The position numbers were made by a program, and so were the translations under genes. From Phycicoccus avicenniae (lineage in GTDB: Bacteria; Actinomycetota; Actinomycetes; Actinomycetales; Dermatophilaceae), in NCBI RefSeq assembly GCF_018139485.1, contig NZ_JAGSNF010000009.1, positions 161,071 through 225,070 on the forward strand: 64,000 nucleotides of DNA, given 5' to 3'. How positions within the stretch are numbered: the first letter of the stretch is position 1; each line of letters begins with the position of its first letter. This document shows, piece by piece, positions 37,897 to 45,870 of this stretch. The notes under the pieces are model-generated. The model saw nothing but the letters and a program-made list of their open reading frames with translations. It made no database searches and had not been told where the DNA came from.

Positions 37897-40011
37897 TCAG
37901 GGCAGCCCGACGAGCCGGCGCAGGTCGGTGACGACCTCCGGGCCGAGGGACGCCGTGCCGCCCGCCATCGTCACGTCGTCGGCGGCGAGCCGGATCACCT
38001 GCTGCCCGGTCGACCTCGGCACGCCGCCGGAGCGGGACAGCAGGAGCGGCTCGCCCTGCGCGCCGGCCGCCGCGCCGAGCGTCAGGCCGTCGGGGAAGGT
38101 CTGCCCCGAGGCGATCGCCACGTCCGAGGTCTCCCAGAACTCCCGGGCCACCTCGCGCGCCACGGCGTAGCGGTCCGGCCCGCTGAGCCGCGTCCGCGGG
38201 GCTCCCGCGAACGGCCGGATGGCGTTCGACGTGGCGTTCGAGATCGTGGCCGTCCCGCCGAGCACGTAGATCCGCTTCGGCTGCAGCACACGGAGCGTCT
38301 CGGCGGTCACCGGCGGCAGGGAGTTCCTCCGCACGAGCAGGAGGGGGGCACCGTTCACGGCAGCCGCCGGACCGGCCGCCAGCGCGTCCGGGAAGGTCTC
38401 CCCGGAGGCGATGAACACGGCGTCGACGCCACGCTCGTAGCGTCGGTTGGCGATCCGCGCCGCGACCGTGTAGCGGTCGGCCCCACCGACGCGCTCGACG
38501 GTGCCGGCGAGGTCCCGCAGCTCCTCGAGGACCTCGTCGGAGACGGAGGCGCTGCCGCCGAGCACGGTGATCCGCTCGGGCGAGAGCCGCTCGAGCTCCG
38601 TGCGCGTGCTGTCCGGCAGCTCACCGGGACGGGTGAGCAGGACGGGAGCGTCCTCACGTCCGCCGAGGGCGCTGCCGGCGAGGGCGTCCGGGAAGCGCGC
38701 ACCGGTGGCGACGATGACCTCATCAGCACCCGAGGGATGGGCGTCGGCACTGACCGCGGCGGCGACCTCGTAGCGGTCGGCACCGGCGACCCGGGAGACG
38801 GTGGGCCGCGACGGGGCGACCCGCAGCACCTGGTCGGGTCCGTTGGAGGTCGTGAGGTAGAGGGAGCCCCCCGGCCCCGGGACCGAGCCCCGGAGCCGGT
38901 CGTGCTCCTGCGACCAGAGCCTCTGAGGGTCGCCGAGCGACCCGTCGGCGCCGACGTCGAACCGCAGCACGGTCTCGCCCTTGTCGACCGCGAGGGCACT
39001 CACGAAGAGGTCACCCTCCCAGTCGCCCCACTGGTCACCGCGGGCGAAGGAGCCGCCGGACGTGCCCACGGTCGTCGGGCCCGATCCCCAGGCCGCGGCG
39101 ACGAAGTCGTCGGGGTCGAGGTCCGCACCCTCCTCGGTGCACCCGTCCACGTCCGGGCGGTAGGGGTCGTTGTCCTCCCCGGTGACGCACGGCCAGCCGT
39201 AGTTGGCGCCCGGGACGAGGAGGTTGACCTCGTCGTCGTTGCTGGGGCCGTGCTCGACGGAGTACACGCGCCCCGTCCCGGGCTCGAAGGCGATGCCCTG
39301 CGGGTTGCGGTGGCCCATCGTGTAGACCTGGTCGACCGAGCCGACGCCGTTCTCGTCCTCGATCACGGGGTTGAGCGGGTTGCCCCGCGCGTCGGTGGGG
39401 ACCTCGCCGTCCCTCGTGACACGCAGGATCTTGCCGTTCAGGCTGTGCCGGTCCTGCGGGGCCGCGAGGTCGCGTGCGTCTCCCATCGAGACCCAGAGCA
39501 GCCCCGACTCGTCCATCTGGACGGCACATCCGTTGTGGCTGCCGACGGCCGCCATGTCGCCGAGGATGACTCGCGGGGCGGACCAGCGCTGCGAACCGAC
39601 GGTGTAGCGCAGCACCTCGTTGACGGCCCCTCCGCTGCCGGGGTAGGACCGCGTGGCGCAGACGTAGACGTGGCGGTTCTCCGCGAAGTCGACGTCGACG
39701 GCGAGGCCCATGAGCCCGCCCTCGCCGTTCGGGTCCATGTCGGGGACCGTGACGGTTCCGGTCCGAGCGGCGCCCGGGACCCCGCTCTCGAAGATCCGGA
39801 TGCGGCCGACCCGTTCCGTGACGAGCATCCGGCCGTCGGGGAGGAAGTCGACGTCCCACGGCACGTTGACACCGTCGACGACCTCCTCGGTGTCCCGCGG
39901 GAGCGGCGGCGCGGCGGTGGCGGCGCCCGGCGCGGTCGCGGCGAGCGGCACGGCGAGCGCCAGGGCGGCAAGGAGTGCGGCGGTCCGTCGGATGCGGGTA
40001 CGGGTCGACAT
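37897..40011 (-). CDS. secreted PQQ-type sugar dehydrogenase domain with three cell-wall-binding repeats
   Basis: 704 residues. The ATG at 40011 follows a GAGGGG ribosome site; the frame is open 12 codons upstream. A Sec signal peptide (1-~37) ends in A-T-A-A-P. Residues ~45-400 are a glucose/sorbosone dehydrogenase beta-propeller: V-P-W-D-V-D-F-L-P-D-G, G-L-M-G-L-A-V-D, G-H-R-N-P-Q-G-I-A and N-Y-G-W-P are visible. Three cell-wall-binding repeat 2 domains follow (about 404-503, 504-607, 608-704), each with R-x-x-G-x-D-R-Y and a G-x-x-F-P-D-x-L core. Such repeats anchor proteins to the cell wall, so this is a wall-bound sugar or glycan dehydrogenase. No PQQ biosynthesis genes are in view. Confidence 0.9.
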   Translation of the reverse strand: MSTRTRIRRTAALLAALALAVPLAATAPGAATAAPPLPRDTEEVVDGVNVPWDVDFLPDGRMLVTERVGRIRIFESGVPGAARTGTVTVPDMDPNGEGGLMGLAVDVDFAENRHVYVCATRSYPGSGGAVNEVLRYTVGSQRWSAPRVILGDMAAVGSHNGCAVQMDESGLLWVSMGDARDLAAPQDRHSLNGKILRVTRDGEVPTDARGNPLNPVIEDENGVGSVDQVYTMGHRNPQGIAFEPGTGRVYSVEHGPSNDDEVNLLVPGANYGWPCVTGEDNDPYRPDVDGCTEEGADLDPDDFVAAAWGSGPTTVGTSGGSFARGDQWGDWEGDLFVSALAVDKGETVLRFDVGADGSLGDPQRLWSQEHDRLRGSVPGPGGSLYLTTSNGPDQVLRVAPSRPTVSRVAGADRYEVAAAVSADAHPSGADEVIVATGARFPDALAGSALGGREDAPVLLTRPGELPDSTRTELERLSPERITVLGGSASVSDEVLEELRDLAGTVERVGGADRYTVAARIANRRYERGVDAVFIASGETFPDALAAGPAAAVNGAPLLLVRRNSLPPVTAETLRVLQPKRIYVLGGTATISNATSNAIRPFAGAPRTRLSGPDRYAVAREVAREFWETSDVAIASGQTFPDGLTLGAAAGAQGEPLLLSRSGGVPRSTGQQVIRLAADDVTMAGGTASLGPEVVTDLRRLVGLP

Positions 40012-40042
40012 GTGGGTCCCCTCGAGATGTCGGTGCGCCAGC

Positions 40043-40048
40043 ACCATA
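40043..40048 (-). promoter_or_regulatory. candidate -10 hexamer of the sugar dehydrogenase gene
   Basis: The minus strand reads TATGGT about 30 bases before the ATG at 40011, leaving a leader of ~25 bases that carries the GAGGGG ribosome site. Confidence 0.4.
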
Positions 40049-40050
40049 AG

Positions 40051-41157
40051 TCACATCCGTCCCTCCGTCCCCGTGGACGCGACGACGCGTCTCACCTGCG
40101 TCTCAGTGACCGAGCGCACCGGCCGGTGGAGGAAGGCCGCGACGCCGACCTCCCAGGCGTCGAGCCCGGACACCGTGCCCCGAGGTGCCCCCTCCGCGGC
40201 CCGGACCGTCGCCTCGTACCCCTCGCGGGCGTGGCGTCCAGCGTCGACGGCGGGCCCGGATCCCACCCTGAGCGTCCGCCACGTGTCCCGGGCCGGGTTC
40301 GGGGTGAGGTCGAGCGTCGGCACCGGGTCGTCCGCGTGCTCGACGGAGAGGACGTCGACGCTCGGCGGTACCGGGAACAGCCCGACGGGGGCCCCGGTCG
40401 TGACGACGTGGGTCGTGCGGAAGCGCCGGCGGAAGGCCGGGTCCGCGGCGAGCGCGGCCGCGTGGATGCCCCCCTGGCTGTGCCCGACGAGCAGGACGGG
40501 GTCCTGCCTGCCCTCGGCGCCCCGGCCGGCGTCCCGCTGCGCCCTCGCGAGCGCCGCGGTCACCCCGGCCGCGGCCACCGTGGCGTCGCCCGTGACCGCC
40601 CGCACGTCCGCCGTGAGGTCGAAGGGGTTGCCCCCCGCCGTGGGCGACCACTCCTGGGTCCCCGGGACGGCGACGACCCAGGCCGACCCGCCGTCCGGTC
40701 GCTCGAGCTCCACCACCCGCACCCGCCCGCCGTCGAGGTCCGCCCCCAGCGCGACGAGGTCGCCGGCGCCCGTGACCGGTCGGGGGTCCCACCGGGGCGG
40801 GACGGGGTCGAGCCCCGGGCCTGCGGTCCCGTCGACGAGCCAGCCGAGGGTACCGGCGCGGTCGGCCGCCGCCCCGACCGAGCGCAGCAACGACGCGACC
40901 GCCCGCTCGACCTCCTCGTAGGCGCGGGCGGCGGCGCGCAGCCGGGCGGCGAGGGCCTCGACGGACAGCGCCTCCCCCCACAGGCCCGCCGGGCCCGCCA
41001 GCCAGGTGAGCCGGGCGCGCAGGTCGGGCGCGAGACCTGGCCCGCGGACCGCCGACGCGGCGAGCACGGCCGCCTCGTCCCGGACGGCCTCGGCACACCC
41101 GTCGAGCCGGGCGGCGACGCCGAGGAGCGCCGACGACCGCACGTCGACGCGCGTCAC
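40051..41157 (-). CDS. alpha/beta hydrolase with helical N-terminal region
   Basis: 368 residues. The GTG start at 41157 is the most plausible; the frame is open upstream but there it covers the WXG-like gene in another frame. Residues 1-~110 are Ala/Leu/Arg-rich and mostly helical. From ~145 an alpha/beta hydrolase fold appears: V-V-A-V-P-G-T-Q-E-W, then the nucleophile elbow G-H-S-Q-G-G with Ser227, and H-V-V-T-T-G-A-P-V after it. No signal peptide is seen. It lies 49 bases after a WXG100-like gene, an arrangement reminiscent of type VII secretion substrates with a helical targeting domain. Lipase or esterase activity is inferred; substrate unknown. Confidence 0.75.
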   Translation of the reverse strand: MTRVDVRSSALLGVAARLDGCAEAVRDEAAVLAASAVRGPGLAPDLRARLTWLAGPAGLWGEALSVEALAARLRAAARAYEEVERAVASLLRSVGAAADRAGTLGWLVDGTAGPGLDPVPPRWDPRPVTGAGDLVALGADLDGGRVRVVELERPDGGSAWVVAVPGTQEWSPTAGGNPFDLTADVRAVTGDATVAAAGVTAALARAQRDAGRGAEGRQDPVLLVGHSQGGIHAAALAADPAFRRRFRTTHVVTTGAPVGLFPVPPSVDVLSVEHADDPVPTLDLTPNPARDTWRTLRVGSGPAVDAGRHAREGYEATVRAAEGAPRGTVSGLDAWEVGVAAFLHRPVRSVTETQVRRVVASTGTEGRM

Positions 41158-41206
41158 CGGAGCACCGCCTCGCCGCGACCCGGACGGCGCCCGCTCGATC
41201 CCGTCA

Positions 41207-41482
41207 TCACGACGCCGCCGGGACGGCACCCGGCGGCCCCTGCGCGCCGGCCAGCGCCACGAGGAGTGCCACGTCGTCGGCGAGTCCCCTGACCTCCTCG
41301 GCGTGCCGGGCCAGCGTCGCCCGTCGCTGCTCGACGAGGTCCCTGTAGTGATCGGCCGCCGCTCCCTCCCACCACACGAGGGCGTACCTCCCGAGCGCCC
41401 GCCGCTGCTCCTCCAGCCGGTCGGCCAGCGCGAACAGCCGGCCCACGAGCCGCAGCAGCTCCTCCCTCTCCGTCCCGTCCAC
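41207..41482 (-). CDS. WXG100-like small helical protein
   Basis: 91 residues, GTG start, preceded by a strong GGAGGGGAGGA ribosome site. Almost entirely alpha-helical, with a W-E-G turn at residues 38-40 (preceded by another Trp) between two charged helices, the helix-turn-helix layout of WXG100/ESX-type proteins. The C-terminal tail is Ala/Pro/Gly. It directly precedes the alpha/beta hydrolase gene. No ESX secretion genes are in the window. The frame is open further upstream, so the start rests mainly on the ribosome site. Confidence 0.65.
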   Translation of the reverse strand: MDGTEREELLRLVGRLFALADRLEEQRRALGRYALVWWEGAAADHYRDLVEQRRATLARHAEEVRGLADDVALLVALAGAQGPPGAVPAAS

Positions 41483-41618
41483 CCGTCCTCCCCTCCGCCG
41501 GTGGTCCCCGGCTCCCGACCCCCACCCCACCGCGACCCCGCGCCGCGGACCACCCCGACGACGTGGTCTGTGGACGCCTTCCCGCCCGACCGGACGGCTG
41601 TGGACGGACGGCCCCACC

Positions 41619-41624
41619 TAGGCT
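41619..41624 (+). promoter_or_regulatory. -10 hexamer of mtr (leaderless type)
   Basis: TAGGCT, then six bases, then the ATG at 41631. There is no ribosome site in between. Confidence 0.5.
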
Positions 41625-41630
41625 GGCGCC

Positions 41631-43028
41631 ATGCCCCACCACGACCTCGTCATCATCGGCAGCGGCTCGGGGAACAGCCTGCTCACCCCCGAGCTCGAGG
41701 GGCTCGACGTCGCCATCGTCGAGAAGGGCGTGTTCGGGGGCACCTGCCTCAACGTCGGCTGCATACCGACGAAGATGTTCGTGCTGCCCGCGGACCGCGT
41801 CGTCGACGCCGACGACGCGCGCCGGCTCGGCGTCACCTTCACCGACCCGACCGTCGACTGGCCCGCCGTCCGTGACCGCATCTTCGGGCGCATCGACCCG
41901 ATCTCCGCCGGCGGCGAGGGGTACCGCCGCGGCCAGGAGCACGTCACCCTCTACCGCACCCGGGCCCGGTTCGTCGGCGATCGTCGGCTCGTGCTCGACA
42001 CCGGTGAGGAGGTCACCGCCGACCGTGTCGTCGTGGCCGCCGGGAGCCGCGCCGTCGGCCTCACCGTCGACGGCCTCACCGGCGCCGACCCGGACCGCGG
42101 GGTGCACACCTCCGACACCGTGATGCGGATGGACGCCCTGCCGCCGCGGATGGCGGTCGTCGGCGGCGGCTTCGTCGCCTGCGAGATGGCGCACGTCTTC
42201 GACGGCCTCGGCGTCGACGTCGTCCAGGTGCAGCGCTCCGAGCGTCTCCTCATGGCCGAGGAGGAGGAGGTCTCGCGCCGCTTCACCGAGGTCACGACCG
42301 CCCGCTACGACGTCCGCCTGCGCACGACGGTCACCGCGGCCGAGCGGGTCGACGGGGTGTGGCGGCTCACCCTCTCCGGCCCGGAGGGCGAGAGCACGCT
42401 CGAGGCCGAGACGGTCCTGCTCGCCGTGGGCCGCCGCCCGAACACCGACCTCCTGGACGCCGTCGACGGCGGGCTCGCCCTCCACGTCGACGGCCGGGTC
42501 GTCGTCGACGCCCAGCAGCGCACGTCCGTGCCCGGGGTGTGGGCGCTCGGCGACGTCTCCTCGCCGTGGCAGCTGAAGCACGTCGCGAACCACGACGCCC
42601 GGGTCGTCGCCCACAACCTCGCCGTGGACCTCGGTCGGGTCGACGGCCCGCCCCGGGAGAACACCCTCGGCCCGGTCCCGCACGCCGTCTTCGGCCACCC
42701 CCAGGTCGCGGCCTTCGGTCCGACGGCGGCCGAGCTCGACACCGCCGGCACCCCGTACGTCACGAAGGCGCAGGAGGTGGGGGACGTCGCGTACGGCTGG
42801 GCGCTCGAGGACCGGCACGGCGTCCTCGTCGTCCACGCGTCACCGCGGGGCGAGATCCTCGCGGCGCACATGCTCGGGACCCAGGCCTCGAGCGTCATCC
42901 AGCCGCTCGTCCAGGCCGCGAGCCTGGGCCAGACCGCCCTGGAGGTCGCGCGCGGGCAGTACTGGATCCACCCGGCGCTCGCGGAGGTCGTCGAGAACGC
43001 GCTCCTCGGTCTCCCGCTCGAGGGCTGA
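41631..43028 (+). CDS. mtr: mycothione reductase
   Basis: 465 residues, FAD- and NADPH-dependent disulphide reductase that regenerates mycothiol. The FAD loop is I-I-G-S-G-S-G-N-S near residue 8, and the redox pair is in G-G-T-C-L-N-V-G-C-I-P-T-K-M (Cys39, Cys44). The NAD(P) loop V-V-G-G-G-F-V-A-C-E lies near 175, and the dimer-interface H-P-A-L-A-E-V-V-E-N near 445. The S-G-x-G-N-S start and the short N-terminus distinguish mycothione reductase from lipoamide dehydrogenase. Cytoplasmic. Confidence 0.92.
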   Translation: MPHHDLVIIGSGSGNSLLTPELEGLDVAIVEKGVFGGTCLNVGCIPTKMFVLPADRVVDADDARRLGVTFTDPTVDWPAVRDRIFGRIDPISAGGEGYRRGQEHVTLYRTRARFVGDRRLVLDTGEEVTADRVVVAAGSRAVGLTVDGLTGADPDRGVHTSDTVMRMDALPPRMAVVGGGFVACEMAHVFDGLGVDVVQVQRSERLLMAEEEEVSRRFTEVTTARYDVRLRTTVTAAERVDGVWRLTLSGPEGESTLEAETVLLAVGRRPNTDLLDAVDGGLALHVDGRVVVDAQQRTSVPGVWALGDVSSPWQLKHVANHDARVVAHNLAVDLGRVDGPPRENTLGPVPHAVFGHPQVAAFGPTAAELDTAGTPYVTKAQEVGDVAYGWALEDRHGVLVVHASPRGEILAAHMLGTQASSVIQPLVQAASLGQTALEVARGQYWIHPALAEVVENALLGLPLEG

Positions 43029-43044
43029 CGGCCCGGCTCAGCCC
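43022..43044. terminator. short hairpin spanning convergent stops of mtr and the APH-family kinase
   Basis: GGGCTGA (43022-43028) and TCAGCCC (43038-43044) pair exactly; both stop codons lie in the stem. A bidirectional terminator is possible but the stem is only seven pairs. Confidence 0.3.
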
Positions 43045-43976
43045 CCGAGCCGGGCCAGGTGCGCGGCGCTGTCGAGGAACGGCCGGCCCACCGCGGGCGC
43101 GCCGAAGGACGTGACGTAGAGCCCGGTCGAGACCCGCTCGAGGAAGGCCCACTCCCGGACCCGCTCCGGGTCGACGCCCGCGCGTGCTGCGACGTCCTCG
43201 CACCAGCCGCGCAGCACCGACGCCGCGTCCGGGCCGCGCAGGTGCGAGGAGAAGTCGCGCAGCACGACACCGAGGTCGTAGGCGGGGTCCTCGCGGAAGC
43301 CGTCCGGGTCGACGAGGGCCCACCCGGTGGGGGCCCCGTCCCGCTCGGCGAGGACCCGGAGGGTGTTCGACGGATGGGGGTCCCCGTGGCACAGGACGTG
43401 GCCCACCGTGGCGTGCTCACCGCTGCGCCGCTCGGCGCACTCGAGTGCCCGGCGGACGGCAGCAGGGTCGGCGGCGCCGGGGTGCCGGGCGTCGAGGTCC
43501 CGGACGAGGTCGTGCAGCGAGGCCGCCTTGTCGAGGTCCGGGGCGCCGGGATCCTCCACCGTCCACGCCTGCGCGAGGACGTCGGCGAGCGCGAGCGCCT
43601 GGTCGAGCGGCGCCCGCGCGCCGCGGTCCAGCGAGGTCCCGAGCCGTTCCATGAGCAGCGCCCCCGACGCCTCGTCGGCGTCGTGCAGGAGCGCGTAGCC
43701 CCGTCCCCCGGCGGCCCGCAGCACCCGGGCCTCCCCCGTGCGGGTCTCCTCCGGCAGGTCCGGGGTCGGGACCTTGACGACGACGTCCTCGCCTCGCCGA
43801 CGGGCCGCGACGACGTAGGACGCCGACCCGCCGGGAAGGCTGCGTCCCCACTCCAGACCCCACCGTGCGGCGAGCCGGTCCAGGACGCCGGGCAGGGCCG
43901 CCGTCCACGCCTCACCCTCCGCGCCGAGCCCGGCGAGCCGGGCCCGGGTCATCGGCTGGAGGCGCGGTCGGTCCAT
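43038..43976 (-). CDS. aminoglycoside/hydroxyurea phosphotransferase family kinase
   Basis: 312 residues. The fold is that of small-molecule kinases: an ATP-binding N-lobe with V-V-V-K-V-P near residue 65, the catalytic loop C-H-G-D-P-H-P-S-N near 195 and the Mg-binding stretch V-D-P-D-G-F-R-E-D-P-A-Y-D-L-G near 222. The V-D-P-D-G form fits the APH(6)/hydroxyurea-type branch, whose members phosphorylate streptomycin or hydroxyurea, but many relatives have no resistance role. It lies 13 bases after the heliorhodopsin gene, so it is probably the last gene of menC-heliorhodopsin-kinase. Substrate unknown. Confidence 0.78.
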   Translation of the reverse strand: MDRPRLQPMTRARLAGLGAEGEAWTAALPGVLDRLAARWGLEWGRSLPGGSASYVVAARRRGEDVVVKVPTPDLPEETRTGEARVLRAAGGRGYALLHDADEASGALLMERLGTSLDRGARAPLDQALALADVLAQAWTVEDPGAPDLDKAASLHDLVRDLDARHPGAADPAAVRRALECAERRSGEHATVGHVLCHGDPHPSNTLRVLAERDGAPTGWALVDPDGFREDPAYDLGVVLRDFSSHLRGPDAASVLRGWCEDVAARAGVDPERVREWAFLERVSTGLYVTSFGAPAVGRPFLDSAAHLARLGG

Positions 43977-43989
43977 CCGGCGCCCGGAA

Positions 43990-44838
43990 TCAGGAGGGGA
44001 TCAGGGTGTTGGCGAAGATCTGCCAGGCGAGGACGGACTTCGCGACGAGGCTGAGGACGACGTACTGCCGCTCGCCGAAGAGGTAGTCCCGCCACCTCCC
44101 CACCCGCCGGTACTGCAGCCACTGGTTCACGGCGAAGGTGTTGAACAGGACGAAGAGGCTGACGATGATCCCCCACACGAAGCCCGGGGGGCCCTCACCG
44201 CCATTGACCCCGATCGTCACCCAGAGGTACAGCGCGATCGCGAGCCACGGCCCGATGCCGGCGACGCACCCGAACCAGAAGGGCGTCCACCACGCACGTC
44301 CACCACGGACCGGTCGCGCGTCCCTCCCGTGCATCAGGCCGTTGTTCGACATCTCCATGAGCCAGCCGAAGAGGATCATCGCGATGTTCGCCACGCCGAG
44401 CCCGACGAGGGCGGCGAGGTCGGTGATGCCGGTGACGAGCGCGATGAGGACGATCATGAGCGTCGAGGACAGGGCGTACTCGACCCACCGGAACCGGTTG
44501 CGGCCGCGCTCGAGCTCGTGGACGTACCGGCGGAAGCCCCACGGCGAGGCGATGAGCGCGTGGAAGAACGCCGACAGCAGGAGGAACGAGGCGGTCGCCC
44601 ACGCGAGCGGCACGTCGAGCACCCCCTGGACGACGCCCTGCTCGAGCGGGGTCCCCGGAGGACCCATGAGCGCGAACGACGACACCGGGAGGGTGAAGTC
44701 GCTGCTCAGCACGACCATCGCCCCGCCGGAGAGGAGGTGGACGGCGCCCATGACGAGGTTGAACAGGCGCAGGGAGCGGGCCGTCCGCTCTGGGACGTCG
44801 ACCGAGCGGGTGTCGAGGTCGAGCGGCAGTGCGGTCAT
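43990..44838 (-). CDS. heliorhodopsin
   Basis: 282 residues, seven hydrophobic helices. The start at ATG 44838 overlaps the menC stop (ATGA). It matches heliorhodopsins throughout: R-L-F-N-L-V-M-G-A-V-H near residue 24 (His34), F-F-H-A-L at 91-95 (His93), W-V-E-Y-A-L-S-S-x-L-M-I-V with Glu120 in the counterion position, the F-G-W-L-M-E-M stretch, F-V-W-G-I-I-V-S-L-F-V-L-F-N-x-F-A-V-N-Q-W-L-Q-Y and S-L-V-A-K-S-V-L-A-W-Q with the retinal lysine at Lys267. Heliorhodopsins are photoreceptive retinal proteins with inverted topology and a slow photocycle; they do not pump protons, and their role is unsettled. No retinal-forming oxygenase gene is in the window. Confidence 0.93.
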   Translation of the reverse strand: MTALPLDLDTRSVDVPERTARSLRLFNLVMGAVHLLSGGAMVVLSSDFTLPVSSFALMGPPGTPLEQGVVQGVLDVPLAWATASFLLLSAFFHALIASPWGFRRYVHELERGRNRFRWVEYALSSTLMIVLIALVTGITDLAALVGLGVANIAMILFGWLMEMSNNGLMHGRDARPVRGGRAWWTPFWFGCVAGIGPWLAIALYLWVTIGVNGGEGPPGFVWGIIVSLFVLFNTFAVNQWLQYRRVGRWRDYLFGERQYVVLSLVAKSVLAWQIFANTLIPS

Positions 44839-45836
44839 CGGGGTCCTCCAGCGGTGAGCCGGCCGTGGCAGGCGAGGAGTCGATCCTGCCACCAGGCGGC
44901 CCGGTCGGGCGGTGCGGCCCAGCGGTCCAGGAGGGCCCGGTCGGCGGCGACCATCCCGACGGGCAGCGCCCCCTCGTTCGGCAGGAGGGACGGGTCGGCG
45001 ACGTCGCCCTCGAGCAGGGCGACCGTCCCGAGGCCGCAGGCGTGGTCGAGCGCCGGCAGGGCGGCCGCGAGCGCTACCCCCGCGGCGGTGCCCACGCTCG
45101 TGTCGAGGGCGGACGAGACGACGGCGGGCAGGCCGCACGCGTCGACGACCTCGAGGGCCCGGCGCACCCCGCCGAGCGGGGCGACCTTGACGACGACGAC
45201 GTCGGCCGCCCCGAGGTCGCGCACGCGCAGGGGGTCCTCGGCCTTGCGGATCGACTCGTCGGCGGCGACGAGGACCTCCACGCCCCGTCGGGCGAGGAGG
45301 AGCCGGAGGTCGCGCAGCTCCTCGACGCCGGCGCACGGCTGCTCGGCGTACTCGAGGTCGTGGACGGCGAGCGCGGCGAGGGCGTCGGCGGCCTGCTCCA
45401 CCGACCAGCCGCCGTTGGCGTCGACCCGCACCCGCCCGGAGCGGCCGAGGAGGTCGCGGACGGCCGCGACCCGGGCGAGGTCGTCGGCGAGGGCCTGGCC
45501 CGGCTCGGCGACCTTGACCTTCGCGGTCGTGCACCCCGGGAAGCGGGCGAGCACGCCCGGGACGGCGTCGGCGTCGACGGCCGGCACCGTCGCGTTGACG
45601 GGGACGTGGTGCCGGACCGGCGCCGGCCATCCCTCCCACGCGGCCTCGACGGCGGCGGCGAGCCAGCGCGACGCCTGGTCCGGGCCGTACTCGAGGAAGG
45701 GCGAGAACTCGCCCCAGCCGGCGGGACCGTCGAGGAGGAGGGCCTCCCGGTGGATGACCCCGCGGAAGCGCACCCGCATCGGCACCGAGACGACGTGCGC
45801 GGCGGCGAGCAGCGCGTCGGGGGCGGGGACGGTCAC
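44835..45836 (-). CDS. menC: o-succinylbenzoate synthase
   Basis: 333 residues, enolase-superfamily dehydratase making o-succinylbenzoate. The GTG at 45836 (V-T-V-P-A-P-D) is preferred over the upstream GTG at 45845: a -10 hexamer TACCGT ends seven bases before it and the N-terminus then matches family length. Motifs are T-A-K-V-K-V near residue 105 (catalytic Lys), R-V-D-A-N-G-G-W near 140, E-Q-P-C near 165, A-D-E-S near 190 and V-V-V-K-V-A-P-L-G-G near 210 (second Lys). First gene of a three-gene unit with the heliorhodopsin and kinase. Confidence 0.93.
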   Translation of the reverse strand: MTVPAPDALLAAAHVVSVPMRVRFRGVIHREALLLDGPAGWGEFSPFLEYGPDQASRWLAAAVEAAWEGWPAPVRHHVPVNATVPAVDADAVPGVLARFPGCTTAKVKVAEPGQALADDLARVAAVRDLLGRSGRVRVDANGGWSVEQAADALAALAVHDLEYAEQPCAGVEELRDLRLLLARRGVEVLVAADESIRKAEDPLRVRDLGAADVVVVKVAPLGGVRRALEVVDACGLPAVVSSALDTSVGTAAGVALAAALPALDHACGLGTVALLEGDVADPSLLPNEGALPVGMVAADRALLDRWAAPPDRAAWWQDRLLACHGRLTAGGPR

Positions 45837-45843
45837 GGGGCCC

Positions 45844-45849
45844 ACGGTA
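45844..45849 (-). promoter_or_regulatory. -10 hexamer of menC (leaderless type)
   Basis: The minus strand reads TACCGT, seven bases, then GTG at 45836. It would also drive the heliorhodopsin gene. It is divergent from the menB -10 about 10 bases away. Confidence 0.45.
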
Positions 45850-45858
45850 GGTGCTCGC

Positions 45859-45864
45859 TAGCCT
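45859..45864 (+). promoter_or_regulatory. -10 hexamer of menB (leaderless type)
   Basis: TAGCCT, six bases, then GTG at 45871. No ribosome site. Confidence 0.5.
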
Positions 45865-45870
45865 GACCGC

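Noticed and set aside
41154..42836. 560-codon minus-strand frame opposite mycothione reductase
   Set aside because: Asp/Gly/Val/Arg-rich translation with no motifs, and it overlaps a clearly real gene.
43038..43976. Antibiotic resistance gene
   Set aside because: The kinase fold alone does not show resistance; many family members have other substrates and there is no mobile-element context.
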